DNA of 64,000 bases, taken from positions 48,893,494-48,957,493 of the forward strand of contig OX393577.1 of the NCBI GenBank assembly GCA_947652605.1, read 5' to 3'. The notes below the pieces were generated by a model, which saw nothing but the letters and a program-made list of their open reading frames with translations, ran no database searches and was not told the DNA's origin. Positions 10,738 through 21,839 of the stretch are shown piece by piece. Every line of letters starts with the position of its first letter. The first letter of the stretch is position 1. A program made the translations under genes and the position numbers. The stretch comes from Elmis aenea. Lineage: Eukaryota; Arthropoda; Insecta; Coleoptera; Elmidae.

Positions 10738-12376
10738 TTAAACATCTTTTAAAGTAAATGTTAAGAGGAATCCAAAAATGTAAAAATATACAGGGTGTTC
10801 TATTTAAAATTACAAAGTTTGAGTCCGTTTCCGGGTGAACCGGAAATCGTATTGTAACCTTAATATTTTTATCGAATCCGAAAAATACCATAACGCTGAG
10901 ATACAAAATTTCATTGTTATATCTGCAATAGCGTTCTTGATATTTGTCTGTTTCCATACTTTTGCGCATCCCTGTATATGTGTATGTATAACCATTCCTA
11001 AAATATTGTTTCAATTTATTTTCAGTAATTATTTTTTTTATCTTCAATTTTTTCTTGGTTTAATTGTTTCTTTTAATTTTTTAATTTATATAAATCGGTT
11101 CATATTATATCGTTTTTTTTTTATTGACCCCCCCATGAAATCATCCTGTATACACCACTGTTGTAAATTATTAGGGCAACGTAATATTTTCGAGTAGGCT
11201 ATGAAGGTAAACAGCGATCATTTCAAAATAATTAAAAGATAAAAAGAAGAAAGTTGTAATATTACCTTTTCCTTTCGAATTTTCGAAATTTTCTGTAATG
11301 CAGATGAAATTTAACCAATTTTACGTTTATATCGAGGTTTCTTATCAGGGCTACAATATTTTTCATATAATTCATTTTGATCGTTTGCAAAGTCTTAAAA
11401 ACCGATTGATAATGTAATGAGTACGCGAAAAGAACGCTGAGTAAACAAAAGTCACTGACCATCTTATTTTTAAATTTAAAAAAAAAACTGTTAGGGTGGA
11501 AACGCTTTCCGTTTCACACGAAAGTCATACTGTAGAAACACAAAAAATTAGTTTACAGGATTTAGTAATTGTCCCATCACACTGATCCAATAAATAAATG
11601 CAAAATTTTAAGAAACCTAAAAATGGTAAAATTACATCTACATTATTAGAAATGTCGATAATAAGTGAAGAAAAGATAATACTTTCTTGTTTTTATCTTT
11701 CAAATGTTCAAAATTACCGCTATCTACCTTCATAACCTTCTTGAAAATATTACATTGCCCAAATAGTTTACAATAAATTAGCGATAACTCGGAAAATATT
11801 AGTTTTAGGTATGAAATATGGTTAATGTTTTTGAAAGACAATTAAATTTTCTACAAAACTATGCAAAACCAAATAGTGTGTTGTATTTAAGAAAATTGAG
11901 TTTCGATGTTTAAAGTTTCACAAGTTTGACCAAGCGTAAAAAACACCCTGTATAATATTTTTAAAATGTAGCTAGCGCAAGTGGTTAATTAATCAATTGT
12001 TAATCTATTTTTTAAACAATATTGTACTGCCTTTTTAAATAACTTATATGTTTAAAAAAAAATGAAAGTGCAGTAACGCTCAGAATTTTTATAAAAATGT
12101 AAATTTTACGAAAACGGTTGACCTTAGACCCATATAACCTTAAACATTTCTTAAAATAATTTTTAGGAGGAATCCAAAAGTGTAAAAATATAAAGGGTTT
12201 TCTATTTAATATTTGAAAGTTTGAGTCCGTTTCCGGTTGAACCGGAAGTCGTATTGCAACCTTAATATTTTCATCGAATTCCAAAGGCAGCATAACGCTC
12301 AGATACAAAATTTCATTGTTACATCTGCAATAGTATTCTAGATATTTGTCTGTTTCCATACTTTTGCGCAACCCTG

Positions 12377-12711
12377 TATATGTAACCTTGTAACCCCATG
12401 TCACGTGAACTATCATAATATTTCTAAACCAATGAAATGTATGCAAAGAAATAAAAGGGTAAGTTCTACCCTGAGACACTGAACGAAAAGTGTAAATCTC
12501 TGCAAAAGTTTCAGGTGACATTAAGTTTTCCCACAAGCAACGTGGGAACGAAGCTATAAGCACAATTTGATGCTAGTGATATGAATGGTAGATAGTAACT
12601 ACCTTGCAACAATGTAACATTTTAAATATTTGAAAAATTGAATTATAATAATTAAATGAAAAATAGATGTACTTTACAACACCTCCTTTCTAATTTTGCA
12701 AATCGTACCTG
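12377..12711. other. Unique spacer between foldback and P-like element
   Basis: AT-rich spacer containing the C-terminal extension of a - strand shadow ORF; no repeat end or credible gene recognised. Confidence 0.3.
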
Positions 12712-12939
12712 GGATTGGTCGAGGCGTCCGTAATATACAGGCCAGCAACCATCCCTACTCCTACACGTCAGAGCGGCAGGCCCAGCGCTTAGCACTATCC
12801 TGATGACCGGTGCATGGCCTGCTTGTATAATTCTAATTATTCATTCTCTTTCATGTAATTTACGTGAAAAATGGTTAATTTAGTTTCAATAATAATATTT
12901 TTTCGTGTTTAATAATCTTTTTTTATTAGGATTCTTAAC

Positions 12940-13396
12940 ATGCCAAATAAATGCTGTATCCCCAATTACAAAAGCAAATTTCTGGGATGTACTGAAAAAG
13001 TTACAATGTTTTCTTTTCTCAAAGATGAGATGAGATCGAATTTGTGGTTACGTAAAATTCGCATGAATAGCTATACCCCTAACAAAAGTTCATTCGTTTG
13101 CATCAAGCATTTCGATCATCGATTTCTTGTAACTGAAGATAGTGCTACACGAGTTGATGGTACAGAGTTTGTGGTAAAACGTCAGGTACCAAAGTTAGCT
13201 GCAATTCCTACATTTTTCCTGCTCAGTCGGCGTACATGTCTGCAGAATTACCACAAAAAAGGAAATCCCCTGCTCAGCGCGAAGCAGAAGTGAAGAAATT
13301 AAAAGAACACAAAAAGAAAATGGAATCTCAAGATTTCATCAATAGTTTCGATGTATTGAAGAACCAAATTCACGAAAAATCAAACTCGTGGACTCC
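12940..13396 (+). pseudogene. THAP-domain (P-type transposase N-terminus) relic
   Basis: The ORF from the ATG at 12940 encodes a THAP zinc finger: MPNKCC at the start, a FSFLKDE strand, a Trp-Leu-Arg-Lys-Ile helix, then VCIKHF supplying the C-x2-H ligands, and the AAIPTFF box typical of the domain end. In THAP fingers the start normally reads C-x-P-G-C; here the second Cys position reads Tyr (IPNYKS), so one zinc ligand seems lost. After about 13250 the reading continues in another frame as a Lys/Glu-rich coiled-coil-like segment to a stop near 13397. Later P-transposase domains are not readable. It was probably the DNA-binding end of the element's own transposase; a domesticated THAP gene is less likely given the breaks. 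Confidence 0.8.
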
Positions 13397-14019
13397 ATGA
13401 CGTCATTTGAATTTATTTTATGTATCTATAAAATTGATTTCAGCAGGCAGATACCTTATTTTAAATACTGCATTAAAATGTATAAGGACCTAAAAATGAG
13501 ATTTCTTTTAAATATTGGTTGTAAGATGATTGAAATTTTACTAAATTGGTCGGTAATTTATTTTTTCTAGACAAATGGTCAACTCTTCTAAAAAAATTTA
13601 GATTACTTTCAGGCATTATCTTTTGAAAAACTTAATTGTGCGGAAATGTGTATCAAAGCGGCAGTTAAATATTTAAATAGGTATATCACAATCTTGTGAC
13701 GATTACGATCATGACATATCCGCGAAAATTGAATTCTTAAAAGAACAATTGGAATCAATATTGTTCAAAAAGGGGGTCTATTTTACAATAATGCTTATTT
13801 GGGACTTCACTTTAAAGCTAGCGCATCGTGGGGGGTACCTGAAATTAAGGAAATCAAACGTTTTAACTATTCCGAATCCAAAATGTTTATAATGTTCTAA
13901 TTGGAACTTTTGAGAGGCAATTTCGGTTTTCCACTTGACAAAAAAATGTATGTCGATAATTCGCTTAAAAAGAAATCGATTCTAGATAATGACTCATGTA
14001 AATATGAAAACTTCCTTAA

Positions 14020-14716
14020 GGGTGTAATGCTAACGAAATAAAATTTAACTACGAGAGAGTCAACATAGTTCTGAATGAGATGAACTTATATAAATCGCGT
14101 TATTGACGTAGCATAAGTATACGTATCCATAGATGTTAGGAGGTAGATGTTTCTTTGTTGGATTGACAGCTTAATTGCCTGAATGAGTTATGGACACTGT
14201 TTTTAAAAAAGCGGACGACTCATAGATTTTATACATCAATGCATGTTACATTCCCCGCGTATTAGTCCCTAGTCAGCTAGTCGATAAGAAAACATTTAAA
14301 TACCTAGTTTTACAGTGTAGCTTATCTTAATGCCACAAAAAACAACGATACCTTGCAAAGCGCCTGATAGTTAGGCAATGTGTATTTGATATTTTAGCAA
14401 AACATGCACTTGTTACATAAGAATTGCAATGTTATTTGTAAATATATTATTTACAGGAAAACTGATTTGTAAAGTAAAAGTTTCAATGTAAGTATCTATG
14501 TCCTCATATATTCATTATTTACAACAAACTATCAAAATGGGCAATTTTAAACAATTTTTTTGCGCCTTGTTTAAAAAAAAAAATTTTGAATAACATAGGT
14601 ACATCAATTAGTTCATCGACAATTGAAGGCTTTTTTCCTCATATGATTACCTTTTTTAATAAACGAGTAATTTATACCCTGCAACATGTCTCATAACTAA
14701 CACGAGCATTACGCCC
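14020..14716. mobile_element. TTAA-target non-autonomous element, tandem copy 1
   Basis: The ends are GGGTGTAATGCT and AGCATTACGCCC, with TTAA at 14016-14019 and 14717-14720. Length is 697 bp and there is no ORF. The TTAA target fits a piggyBac-type (or Kolobok-type) mechanism. It is nearly identical to copy 2, which starts right after the shared TTAA. Confidence 0.85.
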
Positions 14717-14720
14717 TTAA

Positions 14721-15436
14721 GGGTGTAATGCTAACGAAATAAAATTTAACTACGAGAGAGTCAACATAGTTCTGAATGAGATGAACTTATATAAATCGCG
14801 TTATTGACGTAGCATAAGTATACGTATCCATAGATGTTAGGAGGTAGATGTTTCTTTGTTGGATTGACAGCTTAATTGCCTGAATGAGTTATGGACACTG
14901 TTTTTAAAAAAGCGGACGACTCATAGATTTTATACATCAAAGCATGTTACATTCCCCGTGTATTAGTCCCTAGTCAGCTAGTCGATAAGAAAACATTTAA
15001 ATACCTAGTTTTACAGTGTAGCTTATCTTAATGCCACAAAAAACAACAATACCTTGCAAAGCGCCTGATAGTTAGGCAATGTGTATTTGATATTTTAGCA
15101 AAACATGCACTTGTTACATAAGAATTGCAATGTTATTTGTAAATATATTATTTACAGGAAAACTGATTTGTAAAGTAAAAGTTTCAATGTAAGTATCTAT
15201 GTCCTCATATATTCATTATTTACAAATTTTTACAATATTACTGAACTATCAAAATGGGCAATTTTAAACAATTTTTTTGCGCCTTGTTTAAAAAAAAAAT
15301 AAATTTTGAATAACATAGGTACATCAATTAGTTCATCGACAATTGAAGGCTTTTTTCCTCATATGATTACCTTTTTTAATAAACGAGTAATTTATACCCT
15401 ACAACATGTCTCATAACTAACACGAGCATTACGCCC
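14721..15436. mobile_element. TTAA-target non-autonomous element, tandem copy 2
   Basis: Same termini and orientation as copy 1, with TTAA at 14717-14720 and 15437-15440. It differs from copy 1 by a handful of single-base changes and by about 20 extra bases near 15226-15244, plus a small poly-A length change. The pair interrupts the P-like element. Confidence 0.85.
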
Positions 15437-16044
15437 TTAATACAATAAACAGAAAAGCCATGATGACTTAGCGAACATCCTCCTGAATAATTATAGAAAA
15501 AACCAAAATCACTTTAGTTTTTTTAAAATGCGATCAAGAAAACTTAAAAAATTAAGTTCCTAACTTTCATTTTTAATTTTCTCCAATGTTTATATTTAAT
15601 TCGTTTTGTTGATATTTCTCCTAGTAATAAGGCATATCTTTAACATATTCTTGAATCGTAATTATTTCTCGAAAACATTTAGTTGACGTACGAAAGGATG
15701 ATATTAAGATTTATTTCTATGGTAATTTTGTTTTACATTTTATTGTCAATTGGTAATTTTCATAGAATTGATGTTTCGCTATTGTTATCGTATGGCCTCG
15801 TGTATCGCTTAGACCTGCTCTTGTGACGTCACGGGTTGAAGGTGCTGGTCTGAATATTACGGACGCCTCGGATTGGTGCGGTTTTTAGAGCTCCTGGTCT
15901 CTGCTTCAACTTCCTTACCTTAGTACCTTTTAAACTTAAACTTACATCTGTAGGGGTTCCCTTGGGCTTGCTTGTGACATATTTACAATAAACTTTTTTT
16001 AAAATTACACACAACAATATTGAAAACAGACCTACATATATTTC

Positions 16045-16735
16045 TGTTCATGAATAATGTTTTAGTTTTTCTTCTTTTGGTGATAAATTCAAAGAAATTG
16101 CAAGTAAAATGTTTAAACTTTAAAGATAAAAATACCATGCAATTTTATAATCCCAAACAGCTTTAACGCAGTTTTCGCAAAAAATGACTTACGCCGCTAT
16201 AAAATAAATGTTATGCTCGTATGTAATTTTTAGCTAATTTAAGCAAATCTCTCTCTTATCTTAGGTCGCCATTAGTGCCCTAATTAACTTGTAAACTTTG
16301 TACATTTATTTTAATTCGACTTGTTTTTATGTCCCAATAGCCAAAAGCCTTCAAAACTTATGAAAATGGACTTTGAACACAATAAATTTAAGTGTAATTT
16401 ATTTCGTTATTTCATAATTACGAGTTTGTATTGTTTTGTTACATTTACTGGGGCACCCAGGGCCGGCTGTAGGTTTTGCGGGGTATCGGGAAAGAAATAT
16501 TAGTGGGGCTTCAAAATATTTGCAAAAAACAACTTTTTTATTAACAAATCAATTAATTTTAAACATCATAATAATTTTGTTGACACATTTTTTAGAAATT
16601 CGAAGGTACGGGGCTCTCGAGCGCGTTGTCTCGGTCTAGGGCTCGAAAAACCGACGTCTGACCCAGGACCGGGGGTACCAAAAGGGTAGTCGTTGTTTTG
16701 TTTAATTGTCATTAAAAATTACATAAACAAACCGG
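16045..16735 (+). repeat. Dispersed repeat 'R', copy 2, with its hAT MITE
   Basis: Matches 6250-6900 with many substitutions. The embedded hAT MITE occupies 16458-16671, flanked by GGGGCACC and GGGGTACC, the same target octamer as copy 1 with one change. The MITE therefore inserted before this repeat multiplied. Confidence 0.75.
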
Positions 16736-16739
16736 ATTT

Positions 16740-17595
16740 TTTAAGTACATGCACAAAATTGTTTAATTTCCGGTTTCACCGGAAATGACCCCAACTTTGT
16801 TATTTTAAATGGAACACCTTGTATATTTTTACATTTTTGAAAAGAGGAAGCAATTTTGGATACAAACAGCACTATTTTGGTTAATTTTTATAACCTCAAA
16901 TAATTTAAATGACTGTGTAAGTGTGTAATCATTTTTCTACCACCGCAGTGACATACAAAAACGTAAACAAGCATTTGTGTGTTTCCATAGCAATCTTCCG
17001 TGGCACCTTTGTTTTGTTGCAGTTATGCACAGTCTACTGCTATTAACAGGATTAATAAATCTTTACAATAATTTGAAGTTTTTGAAGCAGACTCTTAATA
17101 ATAATACAAGTTATTGGTATCGATGGATTCGTTAGAAGATGCACCATTTAAATAATCGCTTGTACCTCCAAAATTCCATTTAAAAAAATTGACTTTTGTC
17201 AAAAAACCGATTTCGCACCTTTTAACCCGATTAAAGTAATCTAAATGTCTATCACAATTTACAAAAACGTTTTTTGGACAATTCTCGACAAAACAAAATT
17301 CAATTTATGCAGGTCACAGCACACTTGATAAAAAATTAAATTTTTGTCCCAAAATTATTTGAGGTTACAAAAATTAACCAAAATAGTGCTGTTGTATCCA
17401 AAATCGCTTCCTCTTTCAAAAAATGTAAAAATATAGATGGTTTTCCATTTAAAATAACAAAGTTGGGGTAATTTCCGTCGAAACCGGAAGTGAAACCATT
17501 CTGTGCATGTCATATATCTAAGATTTCATTTATCTAAAATCAAAACTAAAGAAAAAAAAGGAGGTGTACCACACTTCATTTACACCCGGTACAGT
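16740..17595. repeat. Foldback repeat 'FB2', left end degraded
   Basis: The segment around 16770-16900 is the inverted complement of 17360-17500: the words AGGAAGCAATTTTGGATAC and GTATCCAAAATCGCTTCCT pair, as do flanking stretches. The right end near 17590 reads ACACCCGGTACAG, which fits a mobile TIR; the left end is lost. A second, left-truncated copy is at 30300-30945. Confidence 0.65.
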
Positions 17596-17702
17596 TTAGC
17601 TAATCTTTAGCTCCTGTAACCCATTGACTTTTTTAAAATTAACGTTAAATGAATATCATTTACGAGAGTTAATTTTTATGCTCCACCCCTGGTCCACTTT
17701 AA

Positions 17703-19248
17703 CCCTTTCACTCCTGATTTATTTTTTCTTATATTTAAATAATTTTTTAATGGGAAACTAAAGTAGACCATATAATAAAACTAAAAATGTACTGAAACAA
17801 ATTTATTGTTTTCAAATTTTTGAAAAAAATACATGGGACTATTATGCCCCAACAGTATTTTTTGTTGGGTCATATAATCCCAACAGTACTTTTTGTTGGT
17901 ACATATAATCCCAACAGTATTTTTTGTTGGGTCATATAATCCCAACAGTTTGCAAATTTATGTATGATAAGGTGTGAAACAATCAGCACACAAGGGTATA
18001 TTACACATTTTGCATACATATTTTGTACGTTTGTCCCTTTTTTTAGTTTACACCTTACACCTCTCATGTGACTGGATACTCCTGGTATGGGCTAATCACC
18101 TATATTGCTAATCATTCTAGCCACTTGGCTCCGGCGTCCAACTTGTTTAGTTTTTTTTTCTTTTTAGCCCTTGTCGACCGGTGTCAATTAGACATTCAGC
18201 TAACATAACAAGGTAGTTCAAAAATGATGTTTTCTTGTTTCTGGGATTTACTTCAGTGTAAAGAATAAAAGAATTATTAACAGCCATCATTACCTAATAA
18301 ATTGAACTTTTGAACAGGTTCTAGGAAAAGATTTTTTCTTTTGTTTTTCTAAAATTTTAAGCCTTTCATTTGTACATTGAGCCACCTACATAAATAAGCT
18401 AGGTGGAAATACTTTTAGGAAACACTCTATTGCAGAGCTCCCCCGATTCAGTTTATCTGCAATTGTTGAAGTTTTTTTTTTCTGGCAAAAATAATTTAGG
18501 ATAAAAATTATTTGGTTCAACATCAGACCAGACAGACAGATCTGGCTCAGTATTCTGCGGAGGTGCGTCTCCACCACTTTTGTCTTCATTTGAAGATTCT
18601 CCAGTTTCGTCTTCAATTATTTCATTATATTCTACATTATTTTCCTAATTGTTGAGTTCCTCTTCTGAACTGTCCTCGTCCTGTTCATCTGATGAGAGAA
18701 TGAAATCCTTATCTTTTTGACTGTCGTCACTATCATAGTCTGATATTTCATCAAGATTTTCAACATAATACCGAAGTTCTTTTTCACTTAATTTGCGTCT
18801 TTTTGATTCCATACTGAAAACAAAATGGACATTTGGAAGAATGTTGGCACCTGCTGGGATAATATTATCCTATAAAAAAATCCTGTTGGGATATATAATC
18901 CCATTCCAATTATATCACTAAGTACTACTAAAAATAAATGAAATAGGAAGTCAAAAGTATACTACTCACTTTTTTACATATCTTGTAAACAAGAATCGTT
19001 GGGAATAATTTTTATTATCACCAGAAATACACTCTAAACACACTACTATATATAATCATATTCGCACATAGAATCTTTTAGCTTAGATTTTCAGTTGTTA
19101 AGACTACCACGACCTGTGAAATACATGGCATAAACTATAGACTACTAAAATATCCCATCCCAATGTAATATGAATGTATTTTATAAGAAGCAGATTTTCT
19201 CAAACATTGTTTGGGATATATACATATATCCCGACAGGAGCGAAAGGG
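17703..19248 (-). mobile_element. piggyBac-type element with TTAA target
   Basis: The ends are CCCTTTCACTCCTG and CAGGAGCGAAAGGG, flanked by TTAA at 17699-17702 and 19249-19252. The left subterminal region has four copies of a TATAATCCCAACAG unit with TTTTTGTTGGG complements between them. The right has a GGGATATATACATATATCCC palindrome and more TATATAATCCC words. A degenerate transposase lies on the - strand. At 1546 bp it is a deletion derivative of an autonomous copy. Confidence 0.9.
17935..18811 (-). pseudogene. piggyBac transposase, N-terminal acidic part and C-terminal Cys part
   Basis: On the - strand translation starts near 18811 with MESKRRKLSEKEL followed by a very acidic Asp/Ser/Glu stretch (for example DYDSDDSQKD and SSDEQDEDSSEEE), the usual N-terminus of piggyBac transposases. 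Stops and shifts follow. At 18067-17960 a segment with GVRCKLKKGT and MYAKC resembles the basic, Cys-rich C-terminal zinc domain. The central catalytic DDD region is missing, so the two ends have been joined by deletion. It is non-functional. Confidence 0.7.
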
Positions 19249-19252
19249 TTAA

Positions 19253-20341
19253 GTTGTAAAATATGCTCCAACATTTCGATCGCTTCTTGGAAGAACGGTG
19301 GTCCAACCTCGACAAACCCTTCGTTCGCAGAATCGCACCATAACTCCTAATCCGAAGATACTTTTTTATGCCGAACGTGTTCCCCTGTTTTAAGAACCGG
19401 TGAGAGTCACTGAAGGCTTAATCTGGAAAACAGGAAGAATGATTCACCTCACATAAAAGCCTACACGTGAGTCGGAGCACTGCTCTGTAGCGCTATTCTG
19501 TAAATTTGGTTTTCACGAACTCCAGATTTGTCTAACGCCTTAAAGATAACACCCAATTTTACTAAAGGCGATTCTGCAGCCTTACGTGTTAGTTTACACG
19601 GAATTTTACCAATTTAACCCTTTCGCTACGACGGTCCTATCCTGCAACGTCTTCGTCAAACAAGGCGCTCTCTCCGCTAGAAGACGACGCGCGCAAAGTG
19701 TAAACCACGAAGTGCCCACTGTTCCATGGCGGTCGAAATTTGTTTTTAACTATTTTTTAACTATTACCTGACTATTAGGTACCTACCTATTACGCAAAAA
19801 TCTTTTTTTTTTTTTGGATAGACTGGTTTGCAAACTAAATATCAAAAAGGTTTGTTGTTTACGGTGAATAATAGAGATATCAGTACAGTCTGAAAATTCC
19901 GCCATGTTCTGTGAATCCCTCAGTTACATTTTACCTTATCTGTCTTCAATACGTTTGTCGATGTATAGTAGTTTTGAGCGCTGAAAACGTATATTTTACG
20001 AAAGAAAGTAAAGTGATATATTGTAGTATAGGTACAATTGCTATTTTTTTAATTGTTTGAATTAGGGCAAAAATAGTGTTACGCGAATATTTTACCTCAA
20101 TAATATTATTTAAGTTAATGCAGTAATGTTTGAAGAACCCCGTTCAAAAGTATTGTTTCAGATTCAACAGTATTCGCACATCGTATGTGACAGGGGGCTG
20201 ATGGGGGTTAGGAAATACACCTTAATTTTCGGTTGTAGTTTTCCGGAATTTTAATTCGTAATAAAAAAAAAATCTCAGTGGGAAATATATGATGTTGATA
20301 AATAAATAACCATAAACAATCAAATTACAACATTTTGTTAT
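19253..20341. other. Spacer with an isolated piggyBac-like end
   Basis: 19260-19730 is richer in GC than its surroundings. In it, 19606-19440 on the - strand reads as a plausible but unrecognised peptide. TTAACCCTTTCGCTACGACG at 19616-19635 looks like one piggyBac-type terminus, but no partner end is visible downstream. The rest is AT-rich with no gene. Confidence 0.35.
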
Positions 20342-21185
20342 ACAGGGCGTAAACTTGGATCACGCAACATAGCAATTTCAATGGTAAATTTTTAAAAGTG
20401 GTAGATTATCTCCCCTGCTTATTTTAGGGGAAAAAGCCATGAGGCTTTTGTAGAGAAAAAATTCTGTATTCATAAATATAATTAATATTACTTTTTAGTT
20501 TTCCAATAACTGAAAATTAAGCAAATTTAAAAAAGTGTTTTGACAAAAATCTGTACTGCCTTGGAATTATGCTATGACAACTGCCCAGCCTTATGGCACT
20601 TAAGGCTCCCCCAGACAGACGCGATATGCGCCGCTCGGTACGATATCTAATAACATTTCGGCATATGAAATACTGTCACTTGCATATGTTTCCGAGTGTC
20701 GCACTTGTGTGGGCACTCATTGCGGTAAGCAGCGATAATCATACCGATTTATGTACCGACTGTATCGTACCGAGCGGCAGGAATATCGCGTCTGTCTGGG
20801 GGAGCCTTTATACTGTCACTTTGACGCGAAATTCATTCTTAAATTGTCCTTTATATTTTATCAAACATTTATTTTACACAATTATTGGTAATGTTTTCAT
20901 TCCAAGATGTAATAAAAATAATAATTCAGAATAAACTTCGGGTCAATGTCACAGTATAAGCGTTATTAGGCTAGGCTGGCTAGGCAGTTATCACAGCATA
21001 ATTCCAAGGCAGTACAGATTTTTGTCAAAAAGCTTTTTTAAATTTGCTTAATTTTCAGTTATTGTTAAACTAAACAATCATATTGATTACATTCATAGAT
21101 ACAGAATTTTTTTCTTTACAAAACACGTATTTGCACTTTTTTTCTAAAATAATTAGGGGAGATAATATATGACTTTGAGTATTTT
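20342..21185. repeat. Foldback repeat, interrupted at its centre
   Basis: The left arm at 20402-20590 is the inverted complement of 20985-21175: AATCTGTACTGCCTTGGAATTATGC pairs across the loop, and the words GATTATCTCCCCTGC and AGGGGAGATAAT mark the outer parts. The left end, TACAGGGCGT at 20341, resembles the other TA-flanked elements. The loop holds a Harbinger-like MITE. Confidence 0.7.
20603..20807. mobile_element. PIF/Harbinger-type MITE with TTA target duplication
   Basis: The ends are AGGCTCCCCCAGACAGAC and its exact complement GTCTGTCTGGGGGAGCCT, and the inverted repeat continues inward (GCGATAT, then CCGCTCGGTACGATA). Both sides carry TTA (20600-20602 and 20808-20810), the three-base duplication typical of Harbinger elements. 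It is 205 bp and non-coding. Confidence 0.88.
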
Positions 21186-21235
21186 ACATGTAATAAGTAA
21201 ATTTAAAATCAAGGCTTGGTTTTATCATATCAATA

Positions 21236-21702
21236 ATGTTATTGCTATTAGAACACTATTATTCAAATGTTAATAGCATTTTTAATTTTGCCTCAATCAT
21301 ATGGAACTCACAATATAACATCTACGCTAGTAAAATCGAGGGAATTAAAAAGGAGTTTATATCATTTTTGCACAAAAAACACAAACTTCCAGAGAAACCA
21401 TATGAACAACATTGTAAAGACCTAAACATACTCTCCTTAAAATCTCGTAGAACACTTAGTAATATAATATTTCTTTACAAAATTAGTAACTACAAAATAG
21501 ATTGTCCTAATATTTAATCATTAATAAATTTTAACGTACCGAGATCAGGTCTACGACACCATTCTCTCTTTTATTTAACACCTTGTAGCACAGATGCCTT
21601 TTTTAACTCGCCAATCAACAGAACTCTTTACTCATATGATCAAACAATCATAAATATTGATATATTTAGTCTATCATTTAATTCATTTAAAGTTGAATTT
21701 TA
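21236..21702 (+). pseudogene. LINE (jockey/CR1-like) ORF2 C-terminal end
   Basis: Reads FASIIWNSQYNIYASKIEG, then FISFLHKKHKL, LNILSLKSRRTL, IFLYKISNYKIDCPN. After one in-frame stop at 21515 it continues INFNVPRSGLRHHSLF, and ends by 21702. This is the typical region after the reverse transcriptase in jockey/CR1-like LINEs. The sequence ends downstream in an AAAT-repeat tail at 21815-21833, a common 3' terminus for such elements. It is strongly 5'-truncated. Confidence 0.8.
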
Positions 21703-21839
21703 AACATTACTGTAAAGTAATCCTATTCTAACGATCATTTACTTTACTATAGCTATGTACATTAATAACAAAGACGAGAGCATAATTTGGGTTCGGCCTG
21801 TTTTGTTCTATTCTGTATAAATAAATAAATAAATATCTG

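Larger units (their letters stand above)
8474..10974. mobile_element. Foldback (long-TIR) element 'FB1', inner copy
   Basis: It begins CAGGGAGCGCAAAAGTATGG and ends with the inverted complement at 10974, with TA on both sides. The left arm (8474 to about 9250) pairs with the right arm (about 9550-10974, once the piggyBac insert is ignored), so the single strand could form a hairpin of roughly 700 bp around a 300-bp loop. The loop carries a - strand ORF at 9083-9376 whose product resembles that of 11262-11462 in the outer copy (shared words YQSVF and MKNI). Whether that ORF is used is unknown. Confidence 0.85.
8191..11160. mobile_element. hAT-type element with perfect 8-bp TSD, carrying a foldback
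   Basis: It starts CAGTGGCGTATGCAGG at 8191 and ends with the complement of CAGTGGTGTA at 11160. The exact 8-bp flanking duplication TTGTAAAT occupies 8183-8190 and 11161-11168. Close to both ends are C/G runs (poly-C at 8228-8236 and 11128-11134). Most of its interior is a second foldback element (8474-10974), leaving under 500 bp of its own sequence and no transposase. It is a non-autonomous hAT that hosted a later insertion. Confidence 0.88.
7294..12376. mobile_element. Foldback (long-TIR) element 'FB1', outer copy
   Basis: The left end is CAGGGATGCGCAAAAGTATGG at 7294 and the right end is its inverted complement finishing CCCTG at 12376; both flanks are TA, as for Tc1/mariner-type elements. 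The termini are long inverted arms of at least 500 bp. Removing a hAT MITE (7793-8067) and a hAT element (8191-11160), each with one target duplication, leaves about 1.82 kb. That is almost the same as the other copy (8474-10974) without its insert (about 1.83 kb). No transposase is encoded, so it is presumably mobilised in trans. Confidence 0.8.
12720..15869 (+). mobile_element. P-element-like DNA transposon with THAP relic and 8-bp TSD
   Basis: The left terminus CGAGGCGTCCGTAATAT at 12720 is matched by the inverted right terminus ATATTACGGACGCCTC at 15869, with further pairing inward (CAGGCCAGCA and TGCTGGTCTG). The flanks carry GGATTGGT at 12712-12719 and 15870-15877, an exact 8-bp duplication. 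An 8-bp target and a THAP-domain ORF near the 5' end are the features of P-type transposons. Minus the two inserted TTAA elements, only about 1.7 kb remains, shorter than an autonomous P element, so it is internally deleted as well as interrupted. Confidence 0.8.

Noticed and set aside
10835..11197. 120-codon + strand ORF
   Set aside because: It runs across the border of the inner foldback into the hAT flank, so it is a chance frame over two unrelated elements.
19616..19790. New piggyBac element starting TTAACCCTTTCGCTACG
   Set aside because: No matching right end with GTAGCGAAAGGGTTAA was found downstream, so only an isolated terminus is noted.
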